From positions 1-64,000 of the forward strand of contig CAJQMR010000020.1 in the NCBI GenBank assembly GCA_905479495.1: 64,000 nucleotides of DNA. The letters are read 5' to 3'. The notes under the pieces were generated by a model that did no database searches, had not been told where the DNA came from, and saw only the letters and a list, made by a program, of their open reading frames with translations. The position numbers and the translations under genes are program-made. Below, in pieces: positions 1-8,227 of this stretch (the stretch's first letter is position 1; the number at the start of each line of letters is the position of its first letter). This stretch comes from an uncultured Anaerolineae bacterium (lineage in GTDB: Bacteria > Chloroflexota > Anaerolineae > Promineifilales > Promineifilaceae).

Positions 1-108
1 ACGATAAACAATTTTGTTATTGGTTTGACGCTAAAGTTAGGCTATGCCAATTTACCCGAGGCGCGTCGTGTTTTTGATTGGTCTATGGCTTGTCAACTCA
101 GCCGTTAG
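1..108 (+). CDS. 3' end of an unidentified gene running in from the left edge
   Basis: Frame 1 is open from the first base to a TAG at 106-108 and encodes 35 residues ending in PEARRVFDWSMACQLSR. The composition looks like real protein and the pattern LGYANLPEARRVF resembles a helical (TPR-like) repeat, but the fragment is too short to assign. No intrinsic terminator is obvious after it. It could be a chance open frame. Confidence 0.4.
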   Translation, partial: TINNFVIGLTLKLGYANLPEARRVFDWSMACQLSR

Positions 109-227
109 CTTTTGGGCACTTTTTTAAACACTGAAAAACCCTTCATTTAACAATAAGAATAATGCTTGACTGTAGCTTATGGGCTAAAATGGCCCATTGT
201 TTTTGAGGAGTTGATCCATTACCAAAC

Positions 228-1748
228 ATGACAACATTTGTTGAGACACAGACAGATAGTGATATAGAAAAAAACGGCCGTCAAACACAAACGATCATTC
301 TGGCACTCACGCTGCTGGCGTTTCTTGTCCGGTTATGGGGCATTAGCGAGCACAGCTATTGGTTTGATGAAGCCCGTGAGGTTTTACGCTCCTTGACAAG
401 CTGGCCAGACGTTTTTTTCATCACAGATGGGGCAGATCCACCAATATATCGCTTGTTATTATTCCCCATCGCCCAGGTTACAACGCATGAGTTTTGGCTG
501 CGGCTGCCTTCGGCATTGTTTAGCGGTGCATCGGTTTATCTTTCATTTTATTGGCTAAAAATGCTCAAACTACCCAGGCTAGGTATTCTAACAGCGCTGT
601 TCATGGCAGTTTCCTCAGTACAAATCTATTATGCTCAAGAAGTTAGCCAATACAGCCTCACCGTCTTTCTAGCCTTGCTGCTCCTAGTTTCATTTGAAAA
701 AGTCAGCCGTCAGGGAAGCTTGCGCAACTGGGTTATTCTCACCCTTGTTGTGGTTGTGGCGATGTATTCATATTATGGTTTAGCCTGGCTTTTGCCTATG
801 CTTGACCTTCACTTAATTTGGCGAATTTGGCAGCAGCGCAGCAGAAAGCAGTTTGTAAATTTTGTTGGCGCTCATGTTTTTATTGGTCTGAGTATCGTGT
901 TACTTTACGTCTCAATGCTTTCTACGCACATGGCGCGCTTTTCTACAAATAAACAATTAGAACCTTTATTTATCAATCCAGGTTGGCTGGCTAGCATTAA
1001 GCAATTTGACGATCTGTTTCTAAATGGCTTTGTTGCGTTTTTCACCTTTCCATTTAGCAGTGTGCCGGGAAACTGGGTTTCGCTATTTTTTCTTCTTCTG
1101 ATTGTTGGTGGATCAATTCACCTGTGCCGCAAGAGCCAGACGACCCGCATCTTAGTAACCTATTTCTGGGGCACCATTGTCCTTTTATTTTTTGTGCGGT
1201 TTATCGGTATTTATCCGTTAGGGGGACGTTATGGATTAGCGGTTTTGCCTTTATTTTTCATGTTATTATCGGCCGCAGTAGAAGGCTTGAGACGTTGGCC
1301 TATTTTAGCTTCCACCCTGGGACTCATACTCGTGGGCAGCCAGATTTTTTTCTGGCCCCATTTCGCTGGTTCTATCAATCCCTGGTTGAAACTACCACGG
1401 GAATCTCTTCGTCCAGCCGTGGCTTATTTAAATGAACAGGCAAAACCAGAAGATGTTGTGTATGTGTATTATGGTGCGGGGCCGGCCTATCAGGTTTACC
1501 AAATGGACTCACCGCTAGAAACTGTCTACGGTACCTGGTTTCGTAACCTGCCTTTGGATGAAAAACTTGCTGAAATTCAGCAAGCAGTGGGCAACCATTC
1601 TCGTTTTTGGCTGGCTATGTCACACATTCATGCAACGGAGGATGGGGATTTGCTCAGCGGGTTGGCAACCAGCGATCCTGGCTACGTGATGATTGATTCT
1701 TACAGGGCAGAAAATGCGGCCGTTTTTCTTTTGGCACGAGCACAGTAA
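228..1748 (+). CDS. GT-C fold membrane glycosyltransferase (GT39/ArnT-like)
   Basis: A 506-residue integral membrane protein. After a short polar N-terminus the first membrane segment is followed by WFDEAREVLRS. This is the acidic first-loop motif of GT39/ArnT/PMT-type transferases, which use polyprenyl-phosphate sugars on the outer face of the membrane. A second family-like motif, YYAQEVSQYSL, lies near residue 130. About ten hydrophobic helices follow, then a soluble C-terminal domain of about 120 residues (from near PRESLRPAVAYLN) that may bind the acceptor. GAGGAG lies 17 bases before the ATG, a long spacing. Donor and acceptor cannot be told from sequence. The gene stands alone. Confidence 0.75.
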   Translation: MTTFVETQTDSDIEKNGRQTQTIILALTLLAFLVRLWGISEHSYWFDEAREVLRSLTSWPDVFFITDGADPPIYRLLLFPIAQVTTHEFWLRLPSALFSGASVYLSFYWLKMLKLPRLGILTALFMAVSSVQIYYAQEVSQYSLTVFLALLLLVSFEKVSRQGSLRNWVILTLVVVVAMYSYYGLAWLLPMLDLHLIWRIWQQRSRKQFVNFVGAHVFIGLSIVLLYVSMLSTHMARFSTNKQLEPLFINPGWLASIKQFDDLFLNGFVAFFTFPFSSVPGNWVSLFFLLLIVGGSIHLCRKSQTTRILVTYFWGTIVLLFFVRFIGIYPLGGRYGLAVLPLFFMLLSAAVEGLRRWPILASTLGLILVGSQIFFWPHFAGSINPWLKLPRESLRPAVAYLNEQAKPEDVVYVYYGAGPAYQVYQMDSPLETVYGTWFRNLPLDEKLAEIQQAVGNHSRFWLAMSHIHATEDGDLLSGLATSDPGYVMIDSYRAENAAVFLLARAQ

Positions 1749-1798
1749 CGACCACAATACACTTTAGTACTTACAACCTTAATAAATATTGATTTAAA

Positions 1799-1827
1799 TT
1801 GACACGAGTCCGTTTGCTTGTTAGAAT
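1799..1827 (+). promoter_or_regulatory. sigma70-type promoter of erpA
   Basis: TTGACA (1799-1804), a 17-base spacer and TAGAAT (1822-1827) lie about 50 bases before the erpA start, a near-consensus housekeeping promoter. The gene carries an AGGA ribosome-binding site in front of its ATG at 1878. Confidence 0.75.
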
Positions 1828-1877
1828 GCGGAGGCATTACGTAAGCATCTAAATTAAAGTAAACAAGGAATGGAACC

Positions 1878-2279
1878 ATGGACCTTCTTGAACAAACAAA
1901 TGTAGAAACAATCAATCTCACTGATGCAGCTGTCAACACGGTTAAAAGCCTATTGGCGCAAAAAGAAGTCCCCAATCATGGTTTGCGTGTATTTGTCTCT
2001 GGCGGCGGCTGTTCTGGTATGCAATACGGCATGGCTCTAGAAGCAGAACCTCGCCCTTACGATCATGTTATTGAACGAGATGGCGTGAAGGTTTTTGTTG
2101 ATCCCACCAGCATGATGTATTTGAGCAACGCAACCATTGATTACGAAGACAGCATCATGGGCGGCGGCTTCAAAATTGATAACCCCAACGCCGTTTCCAG
2201 CTGTGGCTGTGGCTCTTCTTTTAAAACAGAGGGCGGCCCCGGGGCAGCAGGTGATGGTGGCAGTTGCGGCTGTGGCTAA
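1878..2279 (+). CDS. erpA: A-type Fe-S cluster carrier (HesB/IscA/ErpA family)
   Basis: A 133-residue A-type carrier that passes iron-sulfur clusters to apo-proteins. The three family cysteines are present: C45 in GGGCSGM, and C109 and C111 in SSCGCG, at the usual 64-residue distance. After these a Gly-rich tail adds a second CGCG at residues 130-133, so five cysteines instead of three. A-type proteins normally end soon after the first CxC. The cytoplasmic clients cannot be inferred. A terminator-like hairpin follows the stop. The class (ErpA, IscA or SufA) is not firmly separable by eye. Confidence 0.85.
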   Translation: MDLLEQTNVETINLTDAAVNTVKSLLAQKEVPNHGLRVFVSGGGCSGMQYGMALEAEPRPYDHVIERDGVKVFVDPTSMMYLSNATIDYEDSIMGGGFKIDNPNAVSSCGCGSSFKTEGGPGAAGDGGSCGCG

Positions 2280-2324
2280 ACAGCCAGCTACTTTGCCTAT
2301 TAAATTTCACCGTTAGTTACTTGG

Positions 2325-2349
2325 CGGGGCGTGTAAACGCCCCGTTTTT
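2325..2349 (+). terminator. intrinsic terminator of erpA
   Basis: A 7-bp GC-rich stem, CGGGGCG (2325-2331) with CGCCCCG (2338-2344), a 6-base loop and a run of five T. Confidence 0.8.
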
Positions 2350-2366
2350 CATTTATGGGATCCCTG

Positions 2367-2741
2367 ATGAAGTATTTTACTGTTGAAGAAGCCAATGCCC
2401 TTTTGCCCACGTTGGAACCCATCATGAAACAGTTGTTGGCCAGGCGGGCCCGGGCTTCACGGTTGGCACAGCAAATGGGGGATGTTCTTGGTGATCTACG
2501 CAGCAATGTGGGCGGGCCGGAACTTTCCACGCTGACCCAGGATTTTGCGGCCATCGAGCGCATGATTTATACAATTCAAGCGCATGGTGTGGTGATCAAA
2601 GATGTAAATGCTGGCCTGCTGGATTTTTTGTCGGAGCGGAACGGCCGTGACGTCTACCTCTGCTGGAAATATGGCGAAGATAGAATTGAGTTTTATCATG
2701 AACTGCACACGGGCTTTGCTGGAAGGCAGCCCGTAGAGTAA
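2367..2741 (+). CDS. DUF2203 family protein
   Basis: 124 residues from the ATG at 2367; an in-frame ATG at 2355 adds four residues but lies almost on the erpA terminator. The start KYFTVEEANALLPTLEP, the centre GVVIKDVNAGLLDF and the end VYLCWKYGE...GFAGRQP are the recognisable pattern of DUF2203, a small cytoplasmic helical family common in Chloroflexota and other Gram-positives. Its function is unknown. Two helices (residues 8-45 and 55-75) precede the conserved C-terminal strand region. Confidence 0.8.
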   Translation: MKYFTVEEANALLPTLEPIMKQLLARRARASRLAQQMGDVLGDLRSNVGGPELSTLTQDFAAIERMIYTIQAHGVVIKDVNAGLLDFLSERNGRDVYLCWKYGEDRIEFYHELHTGFAGRQPVE

Positions 2742-2748
2742 ATAAAAA

Positions 2749-2778
2749 AGACGGCCGTTTGCGAGAAACGGCCGTCTT
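2749..2778. terminator. bidirectional terminator built from two ACGGCCGT motifs
   Basis: AAGACGGCCGTTT and its exact reverse complement flank a 5-base loop, giving a perfect stem of about 13 bp between the convergent DUF2203 and citrate synthase genes. An A-run precedes it (a T-run for the minus strand) and A/T-rich sequence follows it. Each arm carries the genome-wide ACGGCCGT palindrome. Confidence 0.75.
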
Positions 2779-2807
2779 CAAAAACAATCAACTATCGATT
2801 AAAGCAT

Positions 2808-4094
2808 TTAGCGCTCACTCATCGGCACAAAATCCCGCTCATCTTCACCCAAATAAATCTGACGTGGCCGAGCAATCTTCTGCTCTGAGTCTTCCAGCAT
2901 CTCTATCCATTGAGACAGCCAGCCAATTGTGCGGGGGATAGCAAACAGCACGGGGAACATGGCAATGGGGAAGCGCATCGCCTGATAAATGATACCCGAG
3001 TAGAAATCAACATTGGGGTACAGGTTACGCTGTACAAAGAAATCATCCTCCAGCGCAATGCGTTCCAGCTCGAGCGCAATGTCCAGCAGCGGATTCTTAC
3101 CCGTCACCTCAAACACTTCATCAGCCACACCCTTGATGATGCGCGCCCGTGGATCATAATTCTTGTAAACACGATGGCCAAAGCCCATGAGCAAACGCTC
3201 ACGATTCTTCACAGCCTTTACAAACTCAGGCACATGCTTAACATCCCCAATTTCCATCAACATGCGCAAAACGGCCTCATTGGCACCGCCATGCAATGGC
3301 CCATAGAGCGCGGCCGCAGCACCAGCCATAGCCGTGTAGGGGTCAGTGTGGCTGGAGCCAATCACGCGCATTGTGGCTGTGCCACAATTTTGCTCGTGGT
3401 CTGCGTGAAGAATAAATAAAACATCCAAAGCCCGTTCTAAAACCGGATTGGGCTGGTATTTCGCTTCGCTCATTTTGTCCAGCATACTGAGGAAGTTACC
3501 CGTATAGCTTAGATCATTGTCTGGGTATACGTAGGGCAAGCCACGATTATGACGATAAGAAAACGCGGCAACAGTTGGCAGTTTGGCGATAAGCCGGTGA
3601 ATTTGCTTTGTTCGCTTCCAGGGATCAGTAATGTCACGACCTTCAGGATAGTAGGTGGACATGGCTGCCAGCGTGGCAATAAACATGCCCATAGGATGGG
3701 CATCATGCCGGAAACCCTTCATCAGTTGGGTAATATTTTCGTGAACAAACGTGTGGTGCAAAATAATATGCTCCCACTCTTCATACTGCTCTTTGGTGGG
3801 CAATTCACCATACAAAATGAGGTAGGCTGTTTCCAAATAGTTGGAATTTTCGGCCAGCTGCTCAATCGGATAGCCACGATAGCGCAAAATTCCTTTGTCA
3901 CCATCAATGTAGGTGATGGTGCTTTTGGTCGAGGCCGTATTCTTAAAAGCTGGATCATAGCTCATCATGCCGAAGTCATCTTCATTGACTTTGATCTGAC
4001 GTAAATCCATCGCCTGAATCGTGTCATGCTGAACTGGAATTTCGTAAGTTCGACCGGTCCGATTATCGGTAATAGTAAGGGTATCTTTTGACAT
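2808..4094 (-). CDS. gltA: citrate synthase
   Basis: A 428-residue type II citrate synthase, which condenses oxaloacetate with acetyl-CoA at the entry of the TCA cycle. The catalytic histidine regions LHGGANEAVL and MGFGHRVYKNYDPRA and the aspartate region NVDFYSGI are all present in order. The N-terminal beta domain (first 50 residues) is typical of the longer Gram-negative/actinobacterial form. A GGAGG ribosome-binding site sits 6 bases before the ATG. It ends at the motif-pair terminator and is monocistronic. A homologue acting as 2-methylcitrate synthase cannot be fully excluded, but length and motifs favour citrate synthase. Confidence 0.93.
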   Translation of the reverse strand: MSKDTLTITDNRTGRTYEIPVQHDTIQAMDLRQIKVNEDDFGMMSYDPAFKNTASTKSTITYIDGDKGILRYRGYPIEQLAENSNYLETAYLILYGELPTKEQYEEWEHIILHHTFVHENITQLMKGFRHDAHPMGMFIATLAAMSTYYPEGRDITDPWKRTKQIHRLIAKLPTVAAFSYRHNRGLPYVYPDNDLSYTGNFLSMLDKMSEAKYQPNPVLERALDVLFILHADHEQNCGTATMRVIGSSHTDPYTAMAGAAAALYGPLHGGANEAVLRMLMEIGDVKHVPEFVKAVKNRERLLMGFGHRVYKNYDPRARIIKGVADEVFEVTGKNPLLDIALELERIALEDDFFVQRNLYPNVDFYSGIIYQAMRFPIAMFPVLFAIPRTIGWLSQWIEMLEDSEQKIARPRQIYLGEDERDFVPMSER

Positions 4095-4395
4095 GTTACC
4101 TCCGAATCATACTGTGGGTAAAAGGTGAAATTATTTGATTTATTGGGGCGATTATACACCCCATAATTACCTGGTTTGGTGACCACTCTGAGTAGAAATC
4201 ATTTTATGAGAGTGGTAAAGATAGTTTTTATCCGCTTCAGTATTTGCGTCTGTAAGGCTACTGCAGATGCTTATCTAAGCTGTCGCCCCTAGCCTAAGCC
4301 AACCTTTGTATAAGTATATCTTTTTTTGGCTAACTCTACACTGTCAGTTAACCAATGGCTATTACAATTCACATCTTTTGGCGTGATGAATGTAA
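4095..4395. other. intergenic region upstream of gltA
   Basis: 301 bases without a gene. On the minus strand a TATAAT (reverse complement of 4151-4156) lies about 57 bases before gltA and could be its -10 box, but no good -35 is seen. Nothing else structured is visible in 4190-4395. Confidence 0.4.
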
Positions 4396-6066
4396 CTAGT
4401 TGTGAGCGGTTCGGGCAAATTCAATTGCCGCTTCGGCCGTTTCTAATTCGCCCGCGGCCTGTGCCTCTTGAATAAGCCGCAGCAGTCGCCCGACTTCTGG
4501 CCCTGGCGCTAAATCAAGGGCTTGCATCAGGCTACGGCCGTCTACCAACGGCGGTGGCATTACAGTTTCTTCATGACGCTCAAAGTAATGATAACAAAGT
4601 TCACCCACGACTTTGAGTAGTGCCTGCCACTGCTTTTCTGGCCCGGTGCCGTTGTAGGTGGCTAAATGGTCGGCCAAGGAAAGCAAGGCAATGTTGATGC
4701 CGGAAGCGGCCGTTGCCCGAAAGTAACGATACACGGCCCGCCGGGAAAGATGGCCACCGCTGTTGGCCAGATGCAGCGGCCGCATGTGCCCGGCCACAAT
4801 TTTCTTGACAATCGCAATGGCCTCGTTGCTCAAACTAAGCCGGCGCAGTATCCGCCCGGTTAAATCCGCCCCGGCCTTTTCATGCCCCAAAAAGCGAATC
4901 CGTCCCTCTGGGTCGATGGTTTGCGTTGCCGCTTTGCCGACATCATGGAACAGAGCTCCAAGACGCAGCAGGAGACGGCCGTTCATCCCCCCATCCACTT
5001 CTGCCCGCCACTGCGCCTGAATTTGCGAAGCATAAGGTTTTAAGATTTTTTTTACCGCAGAGAGCGCAGAGGGCGCAGAGTTTTTTCTTTTATTTTTTGG
5101 CGCGCTAGGCGTCCTTTGCGATTCAATTTCTATGGCACCCTCTACAAGGACGAGCCAGCGCAAAACAGAGAGGGTATGGGCAAAAACGGGTTCGTGGTGC
5201 GGTGCGGACTGTTCTACCGTGGTCAGGGCCACAATGTCTGGCAGGATTTCGGCCAGCAGCCCCAGGTTGGCTAAATCGGCAATAGCTTGATGAGGTACAC
5301 CTGTTTCTAGCAACTTCAACAGTTCATCCCGAATCCGTTCAACAGAGATGGTGTTCAGATGCGGTGCAGCGACGCGAACGGCCGTTTTCGTTTCTGGGCT
5401 CAGATCAAAATCCAGGCTGTGGGCCAGCCGCACAGCTCGTAAACAGCGCACCGGATCATCCAGCAAGCTGCGCTCGTGGATAATGCGCACCAGCCCAGCA
5501 GCCAGATCAGCCTGACCATTGTGCGGGTCGATGAGACCAACCGTGGTGGTGGCCGTAGCAGGCAAAGCAATGGCGTTAATGGTCAAATCGCGGTCGCGCA
5601 GGTCGGCGGCCAGATCACTGCCACGAAAGCGGGCAAAATCGAGGCTGGTGTTTGCCTCTGGCAAAATGACGCGCCCTGTGTCCCGCTCCCGGTCCAGCAC
5701 GTAGGCAGGCACGCCCAGGGCATCCGCTACCTGGAAGGACAGCTTAACGGCATTGGCTGGCACCACAAAGTCCAAATCGTGGCTGATGCGGCCCAACAGC
5801 GCATCGCGCACGGCCCCGCCCACCAGGTAAACTGGCTGAGATTGGGTTTGGAATAACGGCCGTAACCGCTCCAGCAGCGGCGAAAGTGCCAATGGCTCTC
5901 CAGAAGGATCATCCACAAAACGGAGGACAAAGCGCTCTTTGGGGCGGCTGTGGCGGGCCATTTGGGCAGCGGCTTCGGCCGTTTGCCCCACGCCCGTCAC
6001 CTGGGTTCCGTACAAGGCAACCCAACGGCCAGCATAGGCAGATAGATCTGGCAAATCACGGCTCAT
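4396..6066 (-). CDS. tRNA nucleotidyltransferase / poly(A) polymerase family protein with HD domain
   Basis: 556 residues. The class II nucleotidyltransferase head starts near residue 78 (VYLVGGAVRDALLGR at about 83, metal-binding DLDF at about 98) and continues with DRDLTINAIAL and the RNA-binding DDPVRCLRAVRLA. An HD domain follows (LFHDVGKA near 375), as in bacterial CCA-adding enzymes that repair tRNA 3' ends. A-adding and CC-adding specificity cannot be separated. Two oddities stand out. There are about 70 extra residues at the N-terminus. A Lys/Ser/Pro-rich insert at about 316-343 is partly encoded by a GCGCAGAG-type DNA repeat (5054-5080) followed by T-runs. It begins an operon-like run with hpt and tdk on the same strand. 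Confidence 0.85.
   Translation of the reverse strand: MSRDLPDLSAYAGRWVALYGTQVTGVGQTAEAAAQMARHSRPKERFVLRFVDDPSGEPLALSPLLERLRPLFQTQSQPVYLVGGAVRDALLGRISHDLDFVVPANAVKLSFQVADALGVPAYVLDRERDTGRVILPEANTSLDFARFRGSDLAADLRDRDLTINAIALPATATTTVGLIDPHNGQADLAAGLVRIIHERSLLDDPVRCLRAVRLAHSLDFDLSPETKTAVRVAAPHLNTISVERIRDELLKLLETGVPHQAIADLANLGLLAEILPDIVALTTVEQSAPHHEPVFAHTLSVLRWLVLVEGAIEIESQRTPSAPKNKRKNSAPSALSAVKKILKPYASQIQAQWRAEVDGGMNGRLLLRLGALFHDVGKAATQTIDPEGRIRFLGHEKAGADLTGRILRRLSLSNEAIAIVKKIVAGHMRPLHLANSGGHLSRRAVYRYFRATAASGINIALLSLADHLATYNGTGPEKQWQALLKVVGELCYHYFERHEETVMPPPLVDGRSLMQALDLAPGPEVGRLLRLIQEAQAAGELETAEAAIEFARTAHN
5054..5080. repeat. (C/G)CGCAGAG repeat inside the CCA-enzyme gene
   Basis: Three tandem imperfect copies of a GCAGAG-centred unit, flanked by T-runs on both sides, sit in frame within the coding sequence. 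The same kind of CAGAG-rich sequence recurs in spacers at 17386-17445 and 41948-42045. Confidence 0.6.
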
Positions 6067-6134
6067 GAAAATTACTCAATATCTCAATTGCCCAACGACT
6101 CCAATTGTAATTGAGCAATCACGCAATTCGGTAA
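6067..6134. repeat. intergenic word repeat (AATTGAGTAATTG class)
   Basis: The short spacer between the tRNA nucleotidyltransferase and hpt is made of variants of CTCAATTG and TAATTGAG, with inverted CTCAATT/AATTGAG arms. The same word class recurs at 31685-31744 and 38420-38446. Confidence 0.55.
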
Positions 6135-6707
6135 TTACAGGTTCAAATGGGCAAAAACTTCCGGCTTGAGCACGGCAATAAAAGGCAAATTACGATACAG
6201 TTCGTCAAAATCCAGCCCATACCCTACCACAAACTCATCGGGGATATCAAAACCGATGTAATCAACCGGCACGTCTACTTCGCGGCGGGAGGGCTTGTTA
6301 AGCAGCGTACAAATTTTGAGCGAGGCGGGCTGGCGCGCCAACAAGTTCTGACGCAGGTAGCTCAGCGTGTGACCGCTGTCAATAATGTCTTCGACAATGA
6401 GCACATTGCGCCCAGCCAGCGGCTGCTTCAGGTCCATAATAATTTGCACGGCACCGCTGCTGGTAGTGCTGCTGCCGTAACTGGAAATCCCCATGAAGTC
6501 GAGGTGATGCGGCCGTTTTAAAGCACGGCTCAAATCAGATAAAAAGACATAGCCGCCTTTTAGTACGCAAATCAATAGTAAGTCTTCTTCTACAGCAAGA
6601 TCGGCCTCGATGGCAGCGGCCATGTCCGCAATGCGCTGCTGGAGCTGTGCTTCACTAATTAAAATGTGATCAATATCCTGATATAAATCGTGGTGTTTTT
6701 GGCTCAT
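6135..6707 (-). CDS. hpt: hypoxanthine phosphoribosyltransferase
   Basis: 190 residues from an ATG at 6707 that is preceded by GGGAGAGGTG. An upstream in-frame start at 6761 would overlap tdk and lacks support. The enzyme salvages hypoxanthine and guanine to IMP and GMP with PRPP. The PRPP loop VEDIIDSGHTL, the flexible-loop region MGISSYGSST and the C-terminal DFDELYRNLPFI typical of HPRT are all present. It lies 14 bases after the tdk stop, so the two nucleotide-salvage genes are probably one transcript. Confidence 0.92.
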   Translation of the reverse strand: MSQKHHDLYQDIDHILISEAQLQQRIADMAAAIEADLAVEEDLLLICVLKGGYVFLSDLSRALKRPHHLDFMGISSYGSSTTSSGAVQIIMDLKQPLAGRNVLIVEDIIDSGHTLSYLRQNLLARQPASLKICTLLNKPSRREVDVPVDYIGFDIPDEFVVGYGLDFDELYRNLPFIAVLKPEVFAHLNL

Positions 6708-6721
6708 TGAGACACCTCTCC

Positions 6722-7312
6722 CTAATGGCTGCCGTTGCGGGTTGGTAAAACCTGGTGGCATTCACGACAACGTGCTTCATACACCTCGGCCGCGCCCACC
6801 AGAACAATGGGATCATCAAAAGCGGCGGGCTGTCCATCAATGAGGCGCTGGGTACGGCTGGCTTCATCCCCACAAACCACACAAATGGCGTGCAGCTTGC
6901 TTACTAATTCGGCCCGGGCCAGCAGATCAGGCATGGGGCCAAAAGGGACACCGCGAAAATCCATGTCCAGACCCGCACAGATGACGCGCTTGCCTTCCGC
7001 CACCAACTGTTCGCAAATATCGATAACGGCCGTATCAAAAAATTGCACTTCATCAATGGCCACCACCGTGGTGTTTTCATCCAGCGTCTCTAAAATGCGC
7101 TGTGAAGAAGCCACCGGCAGCGCTTCAAAATCAGCGCCGTTGTGGGATGTTACCCGTTCCGCGTGGTAGCGATTATCAATCACTGGCTTAAACACCTGGA
7201 TTTGCTGGCGGGCAATTTGGGCACGGCGTAACCGGCGAATAAGCTCCTCCGTTTTACCGCTAAACATGCTGCCACAAATGACCTCAATGCGGCCTTTGGA
7301 ATGTTTACTCAT
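6722..7312 (-). CDS. tdk: thymidine kinase (type II)
   Basis: 196 residues. Phosphorylates thymidine with ATP. The Walker A loop GSMFSGKT lies at about residue 14, the Walker B-like IDEVQFF in the middle, the lasso region DFRGVPFGP after it, and four zinc-ligand candidates follow: CVVC and CRECH. Length is normal for the TK1 family. Its start is preceded by GGAGGAAGG (7313-7322 region, read on the minus strand). It heads the tdk-hpt pair. Confidence 0.94.
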   Translation of the reverse strand: MSKHSKGRIEVICGSMFSGKTEELIRRLRRAQIARQQIQVFKPVIDNRYHAERVTSHNGADFEALPVASSQRILETLDENTTVVAIDEVQFFDTAVIDICEQLVAEGKRVICAGLDMDFRGVPFGPMPDLLARAELVSKLHAICVVCGDEASRTQRLIDGQPAAFDDPIVLVGAAEVYEARCRECHQVLPTRNGSH

Positions 7313-7324
7313 CCTTCCTCCTAA

Positions 7325-7395
7325 TACAATAGTGGCTGGTAATGGGTGCTAGTGGCTTGCACTAACAACTTACGACCAGCCACCAGCTACGACCC
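7325..7395. repeat. intergenic word repeat (AGTGGCTGG class)
   Basis: The spacer between rpmE and tdk contains AGTGGCTGG and GCTAGTGGCT facing CCAGCCACCAGCT, forming an imperfect inverted repeat. The same words fill the rsmH-ftsL spacer at 25565-25643. Confidence 0.55.
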
Positions 7396-7406
7396 CCTCA
7401 AACAAG

Positions 7407-7439
7407 AAAGGGCAGATACGAGAATCGTACCTGCCCTTT
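7407..7439 (-). terminator. intrinsic terminator of the rplU-rpmA-rpmE operon
   Basis: AAAGGGCAG (7407-7415) pairs with CTGCCCTTT (7431-7439), with an inner TACGA/TCGTA extension and a GAA loop. Read on the minus strand it is followed by a T-rich tract. It lies about 30 bases after the rpmE stop. Confidence 0.8.
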
Positions 7440-7467
7440 AAAATAACAATTTTTAAACCGACTAAAA

Positions 7468-7914
7468 CTAGTCGATGAGCCCTTCGGCACGGAGGAAGCG
7501 CTTGATGTCGATGAGCGCCTTCTGGCCAATGCCGGGCAACGCCAGCAGAGCATCTTCGCCCTGGTTTAACAGTTCGACCACATCGCCAACAGTGGTTACG
7601 TCGGCTTCTTTTAATGCCTTCGTGGCGCGTGTGCCCAAGTCCATACCGTCTACTTCCAGGTTTACTGGCTTGGCAACTTCTTTAACTTCTTCTTCCTGCT
7701 TGACCAGCTCTTCACGTCTTTGCAAACGACGCATGAAGCGGTCTACCTGACCTTCAGTATCAACCAGGCGCTGGGTGCCAGTATAAAAAGGATGGGTACC
7801 GGACCAGATTTCCACGCGGATTTCTGGTTGGGTAGAACCCACGGTCATTACAACTTCGCCATCAACAACGACTTTAGCGTCGGGATACCATTTGGGATGA
7901 ATTTCTTGTCTCAT
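7468..7914 (-). CDS. rpmE: ribosomal protein L31 fused to a helix-hairpin-helix (RpoA C-terminal-like) domain
   Basis: 148 residues from the ATG at 7914, which has AAGGAAGG upstream; an upstream in-frame start at 7953 would overlap rpmA. Residues 1-63 are L31 (EIHPKWYP, EIRVEIWSGTHPFYTGTQ, VDTEGQVDRFMRR), a large-subunit protein. The zinc-ribbon cysteines of the C+ form are absent, so this is a zinc-free form. After a charged linker, residues about 84-148 form a second domain (GTRATKALKEADVTTVGDVV, then ALPGIGQKALIDIKRFL) that resembles the RNA polymerase alpha C-terminal domain, with a helix-hairpin-helix. L31 normally ends at about 70 residues. The extra domain may bind nucleic acid. It is last in the rplU-rpmA-rpmE operon. 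Confidence 0.88.
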   Translation of the reverse strand: MRQEIHPKWYPDAKVVVDGEVVMTVGSTQPEIRVEIWSGTHPFYTGTQRLVDTEGQVDRFMRRLQRREELVKQEEEVKEVAKPVNLEVDGMDLGTRATKALKEADVTTVGDVVELLNQGEDALLALPGIGQKALIDIKRFLRAEGLID

Positions 7915-7930
7915 ATTACCAACGCCTTCC

Positions 7931-8188
7931 TTAACTTTCGAGGGGGTACACACTGACGTATTTACGGCCGTGTTTCGTTTCGAAAGTTACTTGTCCTTCA
8001 ATCATGGAAAAGATAGTGTAATCTTTGCCCATACCTACATAATTACCCGGACGAATTTTGGTGCCGCGCTGCCGGATGATGATGTTGCCGGGAATCACAT
8101 ATTCACCACCGTATCGCTTTACGCCCAGCCGCTTCGCATTACTATCACGGCCGTTTTTTGTTGAGCCTGCACCTTTCTTATGTGCCAT
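7931..8188 (-). CDS. rpmA: ribosomal protein L27
   Basis: 85 residues with the L27 signature AHKKGAGSTKNGRDSN at the very N-terminus, which reaches the peptidyl-transferase centre, and IIIRQRGTKIRPG in the body. The N-terminus begins directly with MAHKK, so there is no cleaved leader of the Firmicutes type. It lies 39 bases after rplU and 16 bases before rpmE. Confidence 0.97.
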   Translation of the reverse strand: MAHKKGAGSTKNGRDSNAKRLGVKRYGGEYVIPGNIIIRQRGTKIRPGNYVGMGKDYTIFSMIEGQVTFETKHGRKYVSVYPLES

Positions 8189-8227
8189 GTCACTTGCTCC
8201 TTAATACTCTATTTGCGAATCTGTTCG

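Noticed and set aside
7407..7439. Hairpin as a terminator for tdk
   Set aside because: It lies upstream of tdk and directly after the rpmE stop on the same strand, so it serves rpmE.
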